Assembly: GCA_020073645.1 (NCBI GenBank)
Contig: JAIQET010000026.1
Span: forward strand, 1-55,187
DNA from: Terriglobia bacterium
GTDB taxonomy: Bacteria; Acidobacteriota; Terriglobia; Terriglobales; Acidobacteriaceae
Reading direction: 5' to 3'
Length of the DNA stretch: 55,187 nucleotides
Positions 1 to 9,312 of the stretch are shown piece by piece (position 1 is the stretch's first letter; every line of letters begins with the position of its first letter). A program made the translations under genes and the position numbers. The notes beneath the pieces are model-generated. The model was not told where the DNA came from, made no database searches, and saw only the letters and a program-made list of their open reading frames with translations.

Positions 1-948
1 GACCCGGCCCAGCAGAAGATGATGACCGTGATGATGCCCCTGATGATGGGCTTCATCTTCTTCAACCTGGCCGCCGGCCTGAACCTGTATTACGCCGAAA
101 GCAACTTGATTTCGATCGTGCAGCAAGCCATCATGAACCGCACCAAGCTAGGCCTGGAGGTGATGTACGTCACGGAAGACACGGTGAGATCCTCCCCGGA
201 TCACCTGAGGACCCTTTTTACCGCGGCGATTGAGGCCGGCGCCAAGAGGCTCTGCTTGTGCGACACTTGCGGAGCCGCTGTTCCCGATGGAGTCTGGAAC
301 CTGGTTTCGTGGGTCAAGTCGCTGATCACAGAGCTTGGAGTGGATGTGGGCATCGACTGGCATGGGCACCGCGACCGGGGCCTGGACATGGGTAACACGC
401 TGGCCGCTATTGAAGCGGGAGCAACCCGGGTCCACGGGACGGCTCTGGGGATCGGCGAACGGGTCGGGAATACTCCTGTCGAGCAGTTGTTGGTCAACCT
501 GAAACTGTTGGGCATTCGCAACGACGATCTCAGCCGATTGCCCGACTACGTGGAATTGGTGGCGCAAGCTACCGGAGTGCCCATGCCGGTGAACACCCCC
601 ATCGTGGGCCGCGACGCCTTTCGCACCGCCACCGGCGTGCATGCCGCCGCCGTCATCAAGGCGCAAAAGAAAGGAGACCGTTGGCTGGCAGATCGTGTGT
701 ACTCGGGAGTGCCTGCCAGCTGGCTCGGACGCGCCCAGGAGATTGAAGTCGGAGCGATGTCGGGAACTTCCAACGTGCTCTACTACCTCACGGCGCGCCG
801 GCTACCCAAGACTCCGGAAGTGGTGCAGGCGGTGATGCAGGCCGCCAAGAATTCCAGCCAGATCCTGACAGAAGAAGAGATCCGCGAAATTGTGCGCAGC
901 GTGGTGAGAGCGAATGTGTCGGTCGAAGCGACGCCAGAGAGAAAGTAG
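1..948 (+). CDS. Chimeric frame: YidC C-terminus joined to LeuA-like synthase (5' partial)
   Basis: The frame is open from base 1, so the true start lies outside the window. The first ~45 residues match the last membrane segment of the YidC/Oxa1 insertase (DPAQQKMM, GFIFFNLAAGLNLYY, SNLISIVQQ, MNRTK). From about nt 152 the frame becomes the middle and C-terminal part of a 2-isopropylmalate/homocitrate-type synthase: EVMYVTEDT, CDTCG, the metal-binding DWHGHRDRG, GIGERVGNTP. The LeuA N-terminus with its first catalytic residues is missing, and so is the basic tail normally found on YidC. As written it should not be a working version of either enzyme. It may be a genuine deletion fusion or an assembly join. 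I am confident of both halves and unsure whether the fusion exists in the cell. Confidence 0.7.
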   Translation, partial: DPAQQKMMTVMMPLMMGFIFFNLAAGLNLYYAESNLISIVQQAIMNRTKLGLEVMYVTEDTVRSSPDHLRTLFTAAIEAGAKRLCLCDTCGAAVPDGVWNLVSWVKSLITELGVDVGIDWHGHRDRGLDMGNTLAAIEAGATRVHGTALGIGERVGNTPVEQLLVNLKLLGIRNDDLSRLPDYVELVAQATGVPMPVNTPIVGRDAFRTATGVHAAAVIKAQKKGDRWLADRVYSGVPASWLGRAQEIEVGAMSGTSNVLYYLTARRLPKTPEVVQAVMQAAKNSSQILTEEEIREIVRSVVRANVSVEATPERK

Positions 949-980
949 CAGGTGGTCAGGCTTCCAGTAGAAGTCAGGGC

Positions 981-1070
981 TGGCGGAGAGGGAGGGATTC
1001 GAACCCCCGATACCCTTTCGGGTATGCCGGTTTTCAAGACCGGTGCCATCAACCACTCGGCCACCTCTCC
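981..1070 (-). tRNA. tRNA-Ser(UGA)
   Basis: The minus strand folds as a class II tRNA of 90 nt. The acceptor stem GGAGAGG (1070-1064) pairs with CCTCTCC (991-985), followed by discriminator G and an encoded CCA (983-981). The anticodon stem CCGGT/ACCGG encloses the loop CTTGAAA, giving anticodon TGA for serine. A long variable arm (TACCC...GGGTA) and the T-loop GTTCGAATC are present. The encoded CCA means that no nucleotidyltransferase step is needed for maturation. Confidence 0.97.
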
Positions 1071-1156
1071 GGCTATTACAGTTCTACTACAGTCTGCAGG
1101 GTTACTTCATCCTTGAAACCCGTACCAGCTGCGGCCGTGATCTCTTCATGCCCGCT

Positions 1157-4100
1157 TTAGCGCGGCTTCAAATCCTCGTAGTGGCTAAAGTTGGAAAGCG
1201 CTACCTGGTCGTTGCCGGGAAGGTAGAAGCCGAACTTACCCAGGCTTAGGTTGACTCCGGGCTGGCTCCAGGTGTCCAGAGTCACCCAGGCGTCTTTCTC
1301 CCGCACCTGGTGGACGATCTCATTGGGCGAGACCCGTATCTGGATCGTGCAGAAGGTTTTCTTGTCCCACTTGTGGGGGATCTTGGCGGCGTCTGTTTTT
1401 TGACCGTTGCGTACCACGCTGTGGTAAAAGTAGTTCTCATCCATCTGCAGCAGACCGTAGTTGTTGGTGTCAACGTAGTTAAAGACCCACTGCAAGCGGC
1501 GGCCTTTGAGAAGCATCGCGGTGAAGTTGAAGGTCCCGGAAGTGGGAGAACTGCTGTACAACACGAAGCCTCCGCCGCGATGGACAAACCAGTTCTTTTC
1601 CGACTTCCACCCGGCCGGGTCATCCCACTTCGACATCCCGCTGGGACCCAGGGACAAGTCAACGCTCTTGGATTCGCCGGCCACGACCTCCACCGTGGAA
1701 GTACGAGCCATACCGTCGGCGGTCTTCGCTGAGAGCGTGTACGAACCGGGCGGCAGACTCAACGCGTTGCCGCTGGTCACCCGGACCGGGAGTTGTCCAC
1801 CTTTGGTGAGTGTTACCGTGGCATCCGGAGGCGTGAACGTGATGCGCACCTCGCCGACGGCCACTTCCAGCCCTGCCTCGGCGCCCACCACGGGAACCGT
1901 CGCGCCGGCGACGAAGTGCTTTTGCAGCCGCTTGGACTTAAAGCGATCTTTGCGCAGCTCGACCACATGGTCGCCCGGACTTACGTTGGCAAAGCTGAGC
2001 GTCCCATCGGGATTCACCGTTCCTACAGACGTCTGGTCGATCAGGACTTCTGTTCCCGGAACTCCGTTTTGAATGGAGAGCGAAGCGAAATGCGGAATCG
2101 GCTGCAAGCTGAAGGCCAGTTTGCTCTGCTCGCCTTTGCGAATCCTGACCTTCTGCTCGGGCGCGTCCTGGAAACCGTTCTTGGAGACTCGGACTACATA
2201 GTCCTTGGGCTCGAGATTCGGAATGCGCAGCTGACCTCCCTGCGTCACCTGCTTCTGCAATTGACCGTTGAGGAAAACCCTCACCTTGTCCTCGCCGGTT
2301 GCGACCACGAGCGTGCCGATGTTCCCTCCGGACTCCAGAAACGCCGCGAGCGTGGGCGCGGGTCCCGCATCAACATCTATCTTGTATTGGTCATTTCCCT
2401 GGGTCAGGGTCAGTTGGTGAGTGCCGGGGGAAACTTGCGAAAGTTCCAGCCCATCCGGAGTCGCGTCGGCGGCAGGCTGGCTGTCCAGGCTGACCTTAGC
2501 TGCTGGATCGCTGCAATAGATGTGCAGCCGGCCACCCAGGTTGCCGACGACCACAGCCAGCATCCCGTTCGCCACGATCGGCCCCTTGACCAGTGGCAGA
2601 GCTCCCGCCTGGCTGGTGAAGCTGAACGATGCCCCTCCCTGCGGTCCATCAAACTTCAGGGTGTGGTCACCGGCGCTGATTTTGCCCAGCGTCCACTGTG
2701 CCCCCTCGAGGTCGACAGGAGGCTGGTCGTCGAACAATATTTTTCCCGTACCCGTGTCCGAAGACAGCCTCACTGCCGGGGGCGCAGGTTGGAGCGTCAG
2801 GTCGAGAGAGTTGGGAGAGCCGGGTTTGACTTCGAGCGAGACAGTGGCAGGCTGGTAGCCGTCCAACTGGGCTTCGACCTGGTAGGTCCCCTGCGGCAAG
2901 TCCACTTGAAGATCGGAGACACCGCGCGCCTCGTTGTTAATGCGAATGGCAGCCCCGGAAGGCGAGGTATGGATGCGCACGCTGACCTGCGCCGCGGGTG
3001 GCGGTACGCTGGTCTGGCGACCGTGCCGGAAAGCCAGCCAGGACACCACCAACAGCAACACTACGACCGCTCCCGCCCCCGCCAGCAACTTCGAACCGGG
3101 CAAGAACGACACGCGAGGAGCGGCGGTGGGGGCAGAAGGTTTCACTGCGGACGGGGGCGCCGGTTGCTTGGGCGGCGCGCTCGGCGGCGCGAGCGAAGGA
3201 ACTGCCGCGGGAGCGGATGTCGAGGGCTTGGCTTTCTCCTCTGCCGGCGGTTCGACACCAATCGTAGGCGTGGAGTAGAAAGACACGGTTGCACCGTCGG
3301 TTCCGGCAGAAGGCAGCTTCCCGCTGGGAACCTTCTCGTCCTTCGCTTTCTCCGTGCTGACCTTCGCGCTCGGCCGGCTGGTCGGAGGCAGGTTCAACCT
3401 TTGTAGAAGACCATCCGCCACGGAAACAACTTCCTGATCGTCGGAATACTTCTCCGCCAAAGCCTGGGCACGCTCACCAAAGCTCTGCTTCACCGCGGGA
3501 TCGGTGGCGTTCGCCGCTTCACCCTCCAGGCTCCGCAGATCCTCCAGATCACGGCGGCGCATCTGGCGCCGCTGCGACTGGAGCTCCTTTTGGACCGTGT
3601 CCTGAATCTGCAGCAACCTGGGCTCCCGTGGGTAGGCCGACAATCCTTCTTCGATGCGAGACAACGCGCCCGCCAGATCAGCCGAGGCTTGCAGCTTGCG
3701 CGCCTGAGAAAGGCAGTCGTTGACCACCTGCTCCCGCTTCTGATCGAGGATCAGGCTGCGGATGGTCTTGCCCATGGGGTGGCTGGGGTTCAGATCCAGC
3801 GATTGTTGGGCCAGCCTCTCGGCTTCCTGCCAGTTGCTGTCAACCACACGCTTGGCCTGTTCGATCAGGGCGTTGGAGAGCACGGCCCGGGTCAGCGTAT
3901 TGTTCTCATCCAGCTCATAGGCCTGGCGCAAGAGCTTGGATCCGTCGACAAACCGGCCCTGGGCGCACAGCTCCTGGCCTTCGGTCATGAGCCGGTGAGC
4001 CTCAGCCTTACGTTGCACTCCTTCGTTCGCCAGCTTCTCGAGCTCCACAAGTTCGGCGTCATTGGGAAATTCCAGCTTTCCCTTCTCCAGCAGATCCAGG

Positions 4101-6151
4101 GCGCGAGCGTAATCGCTGGAATGCAGGCAGGCATCCACTTGCTCCACCAGGCTGGTTTTGGCCTCAATACGCGCCTGCTGCTCGCGGCGTTTCTGCAGCC
4201 GCTCGATCTCGAACTTCAAACCCGGATATTGGCTGTAGATGGTGCGCAGGATCTCCCAGTCGTTGAGCGCGTCTCCAAACGCTCCCTGCTCCTCGTGCAG
4301 GTGAGCTCGAGCCACGATCGAGTTCACCAGGTCCCGTTTGTCCTGCACCAGGCGCAACGCGCGTTCAAAGTGGGTTTCCCCGGGATGTTGAGTGAGGGCC
4401 TCCTGCAGGATGTTCACCCGCTTGTCCAAGTCCGGCTCGCCCTCCACCTGCCGGTCCACTGATGCGATGAAGGCCGACAACTCCTGCCGTTGCTGCTCCT
4501 CGACGTCGTACTTGAGGGCTTGGAAGAGGGCGTTGTTCGGGTACTTGCTGAGATAGGTTTCACACAGCGACAGAGCCTTGCTGAAGTTGCGGTCCGCGAG
4601 ATGCTTCCGCGCCTCAGCATAGGCGGCGTTCATGGCGTCATGTTCGGAGCGCACCTGATTGTAGAAACTCTGGTAAGTGCCCGCGGAGTCCGTAACGGAA
4701 GAATCCGGGGCGCGCCGGTCCAGCTCCAAAACCACACCCAGCTTCATGAGCGCGCTGCTGACGTCGCCCTTCTGCCATGCTTCCATCGCAGCGCGGTGCA
4801 ACTGGGTTTTTTCCTGACGCAGCTTGTTGTACTCCTGCTCCTCGCGATCGACCTCGGCGATCAACTGTAGCGCCCGGGTCTCATTGGGCCGGAGCTGGAG
4901 GACGTTCTGCAGCGCTTCGCGGGCGTGCGGGTAGGCGTGATTGTCCATGTGCTGGCGCGCCAGCCGGTACCAGTTGTCAATCTGCCGCCCGCTGCGCCGG
5001 TTTTCGATCTTGCTCTTGAGGGCCAGCGCGGCGGCGTTGTCGGACTCCATCTGCAGGACTTCCTGGAGCTTTTGCAGCGCCAGCGGGTCTTCTTCTTCCT
5101 CGAAGCGCGCCTTCGCACCGTCCATCAGTTGAGCGATGGTCTTGCGCCGCACCGCGCCGTCCAGTTGGTGTCGCAGGGAAGCAATTCCGGTATCGAGGTG
5201 ACCCTCTGCCTCCAACTCTCCCAGAATTTCGCCGGCGAACTGGTAGTCCCCCTCCTGCAGTGCCTTGGTGGCCCGTTCCACACGCGGCCGGGTGCGGGAG
5301 GGATCGAAAAACTCGATGGCTTCTCCTCGCATCGCCTTGTTAAGCGTGTCACCGAACTCGCGTGCGCTGGAGAAACGATGCCAGGATTGCTTGGCCATGC
5401 CCTTGTGCACCACCCGGCTGATCGCCTGGCTCACCGCCGGGTTGAGCTCGGAGGCAGGGGGCGGAATCTGGTGCAAAATGGCATCCACGATCTCATCGGC
5501 CCGCGCACGCTGGAACGGCTGCCGCCCGGTCAGTGCTTCGTAACAGACGACGCTGAGCGAGAAAATGTCGGAGAGAGCAGACAGGGGCTTCATCTCAATC
5601 TGCTCGGGAGACATGTATATCAGCGTCCCCTTCTGCCCGCGGGTCGTACGGGTATCCGCCATGTGGGCGACGCCGAAATCAATGATCTTGACCGAGTCGT
5701 CTTCCATCACGAAGATGTTGCTCGGCTTCAGGTCGCGGTGCACCAGCCCGCGTTCATGGGCCGCCTGCAAGCCGCGGCAAGTCTGGGAGATGATTTCGAC
5801 GGTGCGCTCCACCGTCAAACGGTGACTGGATTTGCGGATAAATTCGTCCAGGGTGGTTCCCGGCAGCAACGGCATGACGAAGTACGGTTTCTGCTTGCCC
5901 TCTTCTTCAAACTCTCCGATGTCGAAGATTTCCACGATGTTGGGGTGGCTCATGGAGGCCAGTACATCGCACTCTTTGTAGAACAGCTGAAGGGATGCGG
6001 GATCGGGAATGTCGAGCAGGGTCTTGACCGCCACCTCGCGGCGGACGACGGTATCGTAGGCGCGGTACACCAGGCCCATTCCGCCTTGGCCCAAAACCTG
6101 TCGTACTTCGTAGCGCCCGGCCAACTTCCGGGGTGCTGCGGGAACGTCCAT
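1157..6151 (-). CDS. Giant membrane Ser/Thr protein kinase with TPR, PEGA and C-terminal lectin-like domains
   Basis: About 1664 residues. The N-terminal Hanks-type kinase has a glycine loop GQGGMG (~20-25), ATP-binding Lys in VAVK (~42), HRDLKPSN (~138-145), DFG (~158-160) and SPEQ. Residues ~300-900 are helical TPR-like repeats, then a Pro/Ala-rich linker, one membrane helix (~1020-1043), and several PEGA-like beta domains (GTYQVEAQLDGY, PGDHVVELRKDRF). The last ~160 residues (WFVHRGGGFVLYSS...) resemble a concanavalin/LamG-type sandwich. The topology implies a cytoplasmic kinase with an outer PEGA/lectin-like sensor. I chose the ATG at 6151 because GAGGGGGG lies just upstream; a GTG at 6169 is also open. 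The substrate is unknown. It stands alone between the tRNA and a YjbQ gene. Confidence 0.9.
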   Translation of the reverse strand: MDVPAAPRKLAGRYEVRQVLGQGGMGLVYRAYDTVVRREVAVKTLLDIPDPASLQLFYKECDVLASMSHPNIVEIFDIGEFEEEGKQKPYFVMPLLPGTTLDEFIRKSSHRLTVERTVEIISQTCRGLQAAHERGLVHRDLKPSNIFVMEDDSVKIIDFGVAHMADTRTTRGQKGTLIYMSPEQIEMKPLSALSDIFSLSVVCYEALTGRQPFQRARADEIVDAILHQIPPPASELNPAVSQAISRVVHKGMAKQSWHRFSSAREFGDTLNKAMRGEAIEFFDPSRTRPRVERATKALQEGDYQFAGEILGELEAEGHLDTGIASLRHQLDGAVRRKTIAQLMDGAKARFEEEEDPLALQKLQEVLQMESDNAAALALKSKIENRRSGRQIDNWYRLARQHMDNHAYPHAREALQNVLQLRPNETRALQLIAEVDREEQEYNKLRQEKTQLHRAAMEAWQKGDVSSALMKLGVVLELDRRAPDSSVTDSAGTYQSFYNQVRSEHDAMNAAYAEARKHLADRNFSKALSLCETYLSKYPNNALFQALKYDVEEQQRQELSAFIASVDRQVEGEPDLDKRVNILQEALTQHPGETHFERALRLVQDKRDLVNSIVARAHLHEEQGAFGDALNDWEILRTIYSQYPGLKFEIERLQKRREQQARIEAKTSLVEQVDACLHSSDYARALDLLEKGKLEFPNDAELVELEKLANEGVQRKAEAHRLMTEGQELCAQGRFVDGSKLLRQAYELDENNTLTRAVLSNALIEQAKRVVDSNWQEAERLAQQSLDLNPSHPMGKTIRSLILDQKREQVVNDCLSQARKLQASADLAGALSRIEEGLSAYPREPRLLQIQDTVQKELQSQRRQMRRRDLEDLRSLEGEAANATDPAVKQSFGERAQALAEKYSDDQEVVSVADGLLQRLNLPPTSRPSAKVSTEKAKDEKVPSGKLPSAGTDGATVSFYSTPTIGVEPPAEEKAKPSTSAPAAVPSLAPPSAPPKQPAPPSAVKPSAPTAAPRVSFLPGSKLLAGAGAVVVLLLVVSWLAFRHGRQTSVPPPAAQVSVRIHTSPSGAAIRINNEARGVSDLQVDLPQGTYQVEAQLDGYQPATVSLEVKPGSPNSLDLTLQPAPPAVRLSSDTGTGKILFDDQPPVDLEGAQWTLGKISAGDHTLKFDGPQGGASFSFTSQAGALPLVKGPIVANGMLAVVVGNLGGRLHIYCSDPAAKVSLDSQPAADATPDGLELSQVSPGTHQLTLTQGNDQYKIDVDAGPAPTLAAFLESGGNIGTLVVATGEDKVRVFLNGQLQKQVTQGGQLRIPNLEPKDYVVRVSKNGFQDAPEQKVRIRKGEQSKLAFSLQPIPHFASLSIQNGVPGTEVLIDQTSVGTVNPDGTLSFANVSPGDHVVELRKDRFKSKRLQKHFVAGATVPVVGAEAGLEVAVGEVRITFTPPDATVTLTKGGQLPVRVTSGNALSLPPGSYTLSAKTADGMARTSTVEVVAGESKSVDLSLGPSGMSKWDDPAGWKSEKNWFVHRGGGFVLYSSSPTSGTFNFTAMLLKGRRLQWVFNYVDTNNYGLLQMDENYFYHSVVRNGQKTDAAKIPHKWDKKTFCTIQIRVSPNEIVHQVREKDAWVTLDTWSQPGVNLSLGKFGFYLPGNDQVALSNFSHYEDLKPR

Positions 6152-6227
6152 GGCCCCCCCTCGGAACACCTAGCATATTAGCGGGTTTGGCGGACAAACG
6201 GGGAATTCCGGTCGCTTGGCCGCCGGG

Positions 6228-6629
6228 TTAACGCTCCGGCGTAATCGTGGCTACAACCTCTCGCTCGCGGGGGCCGTCCAGCTCGATCAGGACGACGCGT
6301 TGCCAGGTGCCGAGCAACAGTTTGCCTTTCTCGAACGGGAGCGCGACGGAGGTCCCGATCAGCGCCGAAAGGATGTGGTCCGGAACATGCCCCGGATTGT
6401 GCGGGTGCCGGTAGCGCAGCTTGGGGACCATCGCCTCGAAGGCGTCCAGCATGTCCAGATCGGTTCCGGGGTCGAGGTCAGCGGTGGTCAGGGCAGCGGT
6501 GGTATGCAGGATGAACAGGCTGCAGATCCCCGCCCCAGTTGGATTCCCGTTTCCGAGGAGCCGCTCCACCTCGTCGGTGATGTCCACGACTTCTCGTTTC
6601 CTGCGTGTTTTGATGGTCAGGCGCTGCAT
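6228..6629 (-). CDS. YjbQ/UPF0047 family protein
   Basis: 133 residues covering the whole short family: TIKTRRKREVVDITDEV at the start, the conserved core LFILHTTAALTTAD, DMLDAF, YRHPHNPGHVPDHILSALIG, and the closing LLLGTWQRVVLIELDGPR. The histidines and GTWQ stretch are the family's signature. Members were annotated as thiamine-phosphate-synthase-like from weak complementation, and their physiological role is uncertain. The ATG at 6629 fits the usual family start; an upstream extension to 6662 is open but lacks conserved sequence. It lies 76 nt upstream of the kinase gene start, on the same strand. Confidence 0.9.
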   Translation of the reverse strand: MQRLTIKTRRKREVVDITDEVERLLGNGNPTGAGICSLFILHTTAALTTADLDPGTDLDMLDAFEAMVPKLRYRHPHNPGHVPDHILSALIGTSVALPFEKGKLLLGTWQRVVLIELDGPREREVVATITPER

Positions 6630-6772
6630 GATACCCCCGAACATTCTAGAACTCGGCTGCAAATCGAGTAGCGCCGACGTCTCGCAGCCCCATCCATGAA
6701 CACGGTAAATGACGCGACGCCCAAAGAGCGGTTATCATAAGTCGCAGACGGCTGGCCGAAGCAAGGACAAGG

Positions 6773-7579
6773 ATGATTAACGGCAAACGCATCGCAGTTG
6801 TGCTGCCCGCCTACAACGCAGAGAAAACTTTGGAGGCGACGGTCCGCGAACTACCCGATCTGGTGGATATCCGCATCCTGGTGGACGATCACAGCTCCGA
6901 CCGCACCATTGAAATTGCCGGGCAGCTGGGACTCCAGTTCTTTGTTCACGACCAGAACTACGGCTACGGACGCAACCAGCAGACCTGCTATCGGGAAGCG
7001 CTGGCGGCCGGCGCCGACGTGGTCATCATGGTGCACCCTGACTACCAGTACACGCCGCTGCTGGTCACGGCCATGGCCAGCATGGTGGCCTACGGCGTCT
7101 ACGACGTGGTGCTGGGCTCGCGCATCATCGGAGGCCAGGCCCTGCGCGGCGGCATGCCGCTTTACAAATACATCGCCAACCGCTTCCTGACCGCGCTCGA
7201 GAATCTATTTCTCGGGCTCAAGCTCTCCGAATATCACACCGGATACCGCGCCTTCAGCGGCGACGTGCTCATGAGCCTGCCGCTGCTGGAAAATTCCGAT
7301 GACTTCGTCTTCGACAACCAGATGCTGGCGCAGTGCGCCCACTTCGGCTTCCGCATCGGAGAAGTCTCCTGCCCGACCAAGTATTTCGAGGAAGCATCGT
7401 CCATCAACTTCCGGCGCAGCGTGAAGTATGGATTGGGTGTGGTCGCGACCTCGCTGCAGTTCGCGTTGCAGAGGACAGGTCTGGCCCGTTTCCGCATCTT
7501 CAGCGAAAAAGGCCGCCGCCTGGAACCGGGGTACGCCACCTACTACGTGCGCGGTGCTGCTGGTGGACCGCAAGCCTGA
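6773..7579 (+). CDS. Family 2 glycosyltransferase (polyprenyl-phosphate type)
   Basis: 268 residues with a GT-A fold. It shows [18 protein letters not shown] at the start, the nucleotide-sugar aspartates in [16 protein letters not shown] in place of the DxD site, and [10 protein letters not shown] in the acceptor region. It resembles cytoplasmic transferases of the dolichyl/undecaprenyl-phosphate sugar synthase group but has no C-terminal membrane pair. The start ATG at 6773 follows AAGG. The two multi-pass membrane proteins nearby resemble lipid-sugar-using GT-C enzymes, so this protein could supply their lipid-linked donor. That link is inference. Confidence 0.87.
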   Translation: MINGKRIAVVLPAYNAEKTLEATVRELPDLVDIRILVDDHSSDRTIEIAGQLGLQFFVHDQNYGYGRNQQTCYREALAAGADVVIMVHPDYQYTPLLVTAMASMVAYGVYDVVLGSRIIGGQALRGGMPLYKYIANRFLTALENLFLGLKLSEYHTGYRAFSGDVLMSLPLLENSDDFVFDNQMLAQCAHFGFRIGEVSCPTKYFEEASSINFRRSVKYGLGVVATSLQFALQRTGLARFRIFSEKGRRLEPGYATYYVRGAAGGPQA

Positions 7580-7611
7580 GGCTTCTTTAGCCGCTGAGAC
7601 CGCGACTCAAC

Positions 7612-9165
7612 TTAGTTCAGCCGGCATACCAGTACGGCCTCGTTCCGGTACGGACACTCCAGGCCGGCAACCCCGGGCGCCTGCAAGACCACCCAACTGA
7701 CTCCGTACGTTGCCTGCAACCGCTGAAAGTCCTTCAATTGGAATTTCCTCCAGCCCCTCTGCGCCTCGATCTGTTGCAGCCAGGTTTCAGCCAGCGGAGG
7801 GAACATGGTTACCGCGCCGCTATCTTTGACCTCGTCGGCCAGCATGCTGCGTTGGGAGATGGCGCGGAAGCCATTCTCGTCCTCCCCGGGAATATCCATG
7901 TGTGTGGGATCCAGCGCAAAAATGGCGCTGCTGGGAGTGTTCTCGCGAATCCACACAAATGCCTGGGCCCACCGATTTCTCGGCGACGCTCCGGGCCATT
8001 CAATGTGGGCACTGGCTGGGAAAAGCGCCCGCTGCGCGACGAACATGCCAGCGCACAGGGGCACGAATAGCGCCAGCCACCGCCAGACGCGGTTCTTCAG
8101 TACGTGTTCTCCCACAAGCCCACCGCCGAACAGGATCAGCAGAATGTAGAGCAGGTACAGACTGCGCATAGGCTGCAACCTGGCCAGGCTCTCAAAACGT
8201 GCCGGGATCGAGAGCACCAGGCCGGCGGCTGTGTAGAGGATCTGATAAATGACCAGGGCGCGGCACAGAAGTTCCAGATTGCGCCATCGCCGGTAACGAG
8301 CTACCCGGCTGAACCACCATAGGATGGCGATGGGCGCTACCGCGCCCACCCATTCGTACCACGCCCAGCGTGTGAGGTAGAAGTAGGAATGGGACAACGC
8401 CACCTGGTGATAGGCCGGACCAGGCGGTTCGAAGGTGATTCCGAAGGGTAGCAGTGCGGCAAGAGCCGCGAAGCTGGGGCCGAATTTCTCGAGCAACACC
8501 AGCAGGACGCAATACGATAGAGCAAAAACTGCCATCAGGGGATGTAATGCCGCGGCAAACACCAGGAACAGCACAGCCTGCACGTACTTCTTGTCCAGCA
8601 CTTTGACAATGGCGAAAATGGCGGCGAATGCGGTCAGGTTGCGCGGGTTCAGGTACTGGTCCAGGATGTAAAGCCCGGTTCCCGCTACCGGCAGGGTGAG
8701 AAGCGCCGCAATCAGGGCGACTCCGGCCCAGCGCGCCTTGACATCGGTGAAGCACCGGCCGGTTAGCTCCCAACAGGCGAGCAGAAGCAGAAAGATGGAT
8801 AGCACTTGCCAGACGAACAGCACCAACTGCAATGGCAGATGAGTGACCCGGACGGAGGCGGCAATCAGGTTGGGAAAAAGCGTCAGGTGTGCGTGCGACT
8901 GGAACAACTCGGCGCCAAAAGGAAACAGCTGCGGATGCAGGATCTTCAAAATCCCCGGGACGTAGATCTCGGCATCTTCGGCGAATGGGTGGTACCCGTG
9001 GATGAACAAGGCTCCCGAAGTGAGTAGCAGGAGAAGGATGATTTCCTTGCTTTTCAAACCATGACTCCGTGGAACCGCAGGCGGATCTACGAAAATGTGG
9101 GGCGAGCCGGCGCCCTGGGATTTGTCCAAAGGTCGCGCAGATGCCCTGGGAGAAAGTGACTCCAT
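7612..9165 (-). CDS. Multi-pass membrane protein, GT-C-like, function unknown
   Basis: About 517 residues with roughly ten or more hydrophobic helices. The first long loop after helix 1 carries HPFAEDAEIYVPGI, with acidic residues placed as in GT-C transferases. The C-terminal ~100 residues are soluble (WIRENTPSSAIFALDP...) and look like the periplasmic tail of such proteins. I do not recognise a named family with certainty. The reading frame is open to 9300; I chose the ATG at 9165 because the extra 45 residues upstream are low complexity and the ATG at 9300 has no ribosome-binding site. Divergent from the ABC permease gene at 9313. Confidence 0.7.
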   Translation of the reverse strand: MESLSPRASARPLDKSQGAGSPHIFVDPPAVPRSHGLKSKEIILLLLLTSGALFIHGYHPFAEDAEIYVPGILKILHPQLFPFGAELFQSHAHLTLFPNLIAASVRVTHLPLQLVLFVWQVLSIFLLLLACWELTGRCFTDVKARWAGVALIAALLTLPVAGTGLYILDQYLNPRNLTAFAAIFAIVKVLDKKYVQAVLFLVFAAALHPLMAVFALSYCVLLVLLEKFGPSFAALAALLPFGITFEPPGPAYHQVALSHSYFYLTRWAWYEWVGAVAPIAILWWFSRVARYRRWRNLELLCRALVIYQILYTAAGLVLSIPARFESLARLQPMRSLYLLYILLILFGGGLVGEHVLKNRVWRWLALFVPLCAGMFVAQRALFPASAHIEWPGASPRNRWAQAFVWIRENTPSSAIFALDPTHMDIPGEDENGFRAISQRSMLADEVKDSGAVTMFPPLAETWLQQIEAQRGWRKFQLKDFQRLQATYGVSWVVLQAPGVAGLECPYRNEAVLVCRLN

Positions 9166-9312
9166 CCGGTGGGCGGTTCTGGGTGGCTCGGAAGCTCTAA
9201 ATGTAACAATCTCATGCTCCGGAGGGCAAATTTCCCCCGGTGGCGCAGATGCGGGCTGCTCAGACTCGTGATTGCACCTCCCGAGGCCGGCGCGTAGCAT
9301 CTAAGCTAAAGC
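9166..9312. other. Divergent intergenic region
   Basis: Short spacer between the outward-facing membrane-protein gene and the permease gene. I see no clear promoter hexamers, hairpin or repeat. Part of it could code for an N-terminal extension of the leftward gene if the upstream ATG at 9300 is used. Confidence 0.4.

Noticed and set aside
1793..3406. 537-codon plus-strand frame inside the kinase gene
   Set aside because: It is the antisense shadow of the kinase, Arg- and Gly-rich with no family features, as expected from GC-rich codon bias.
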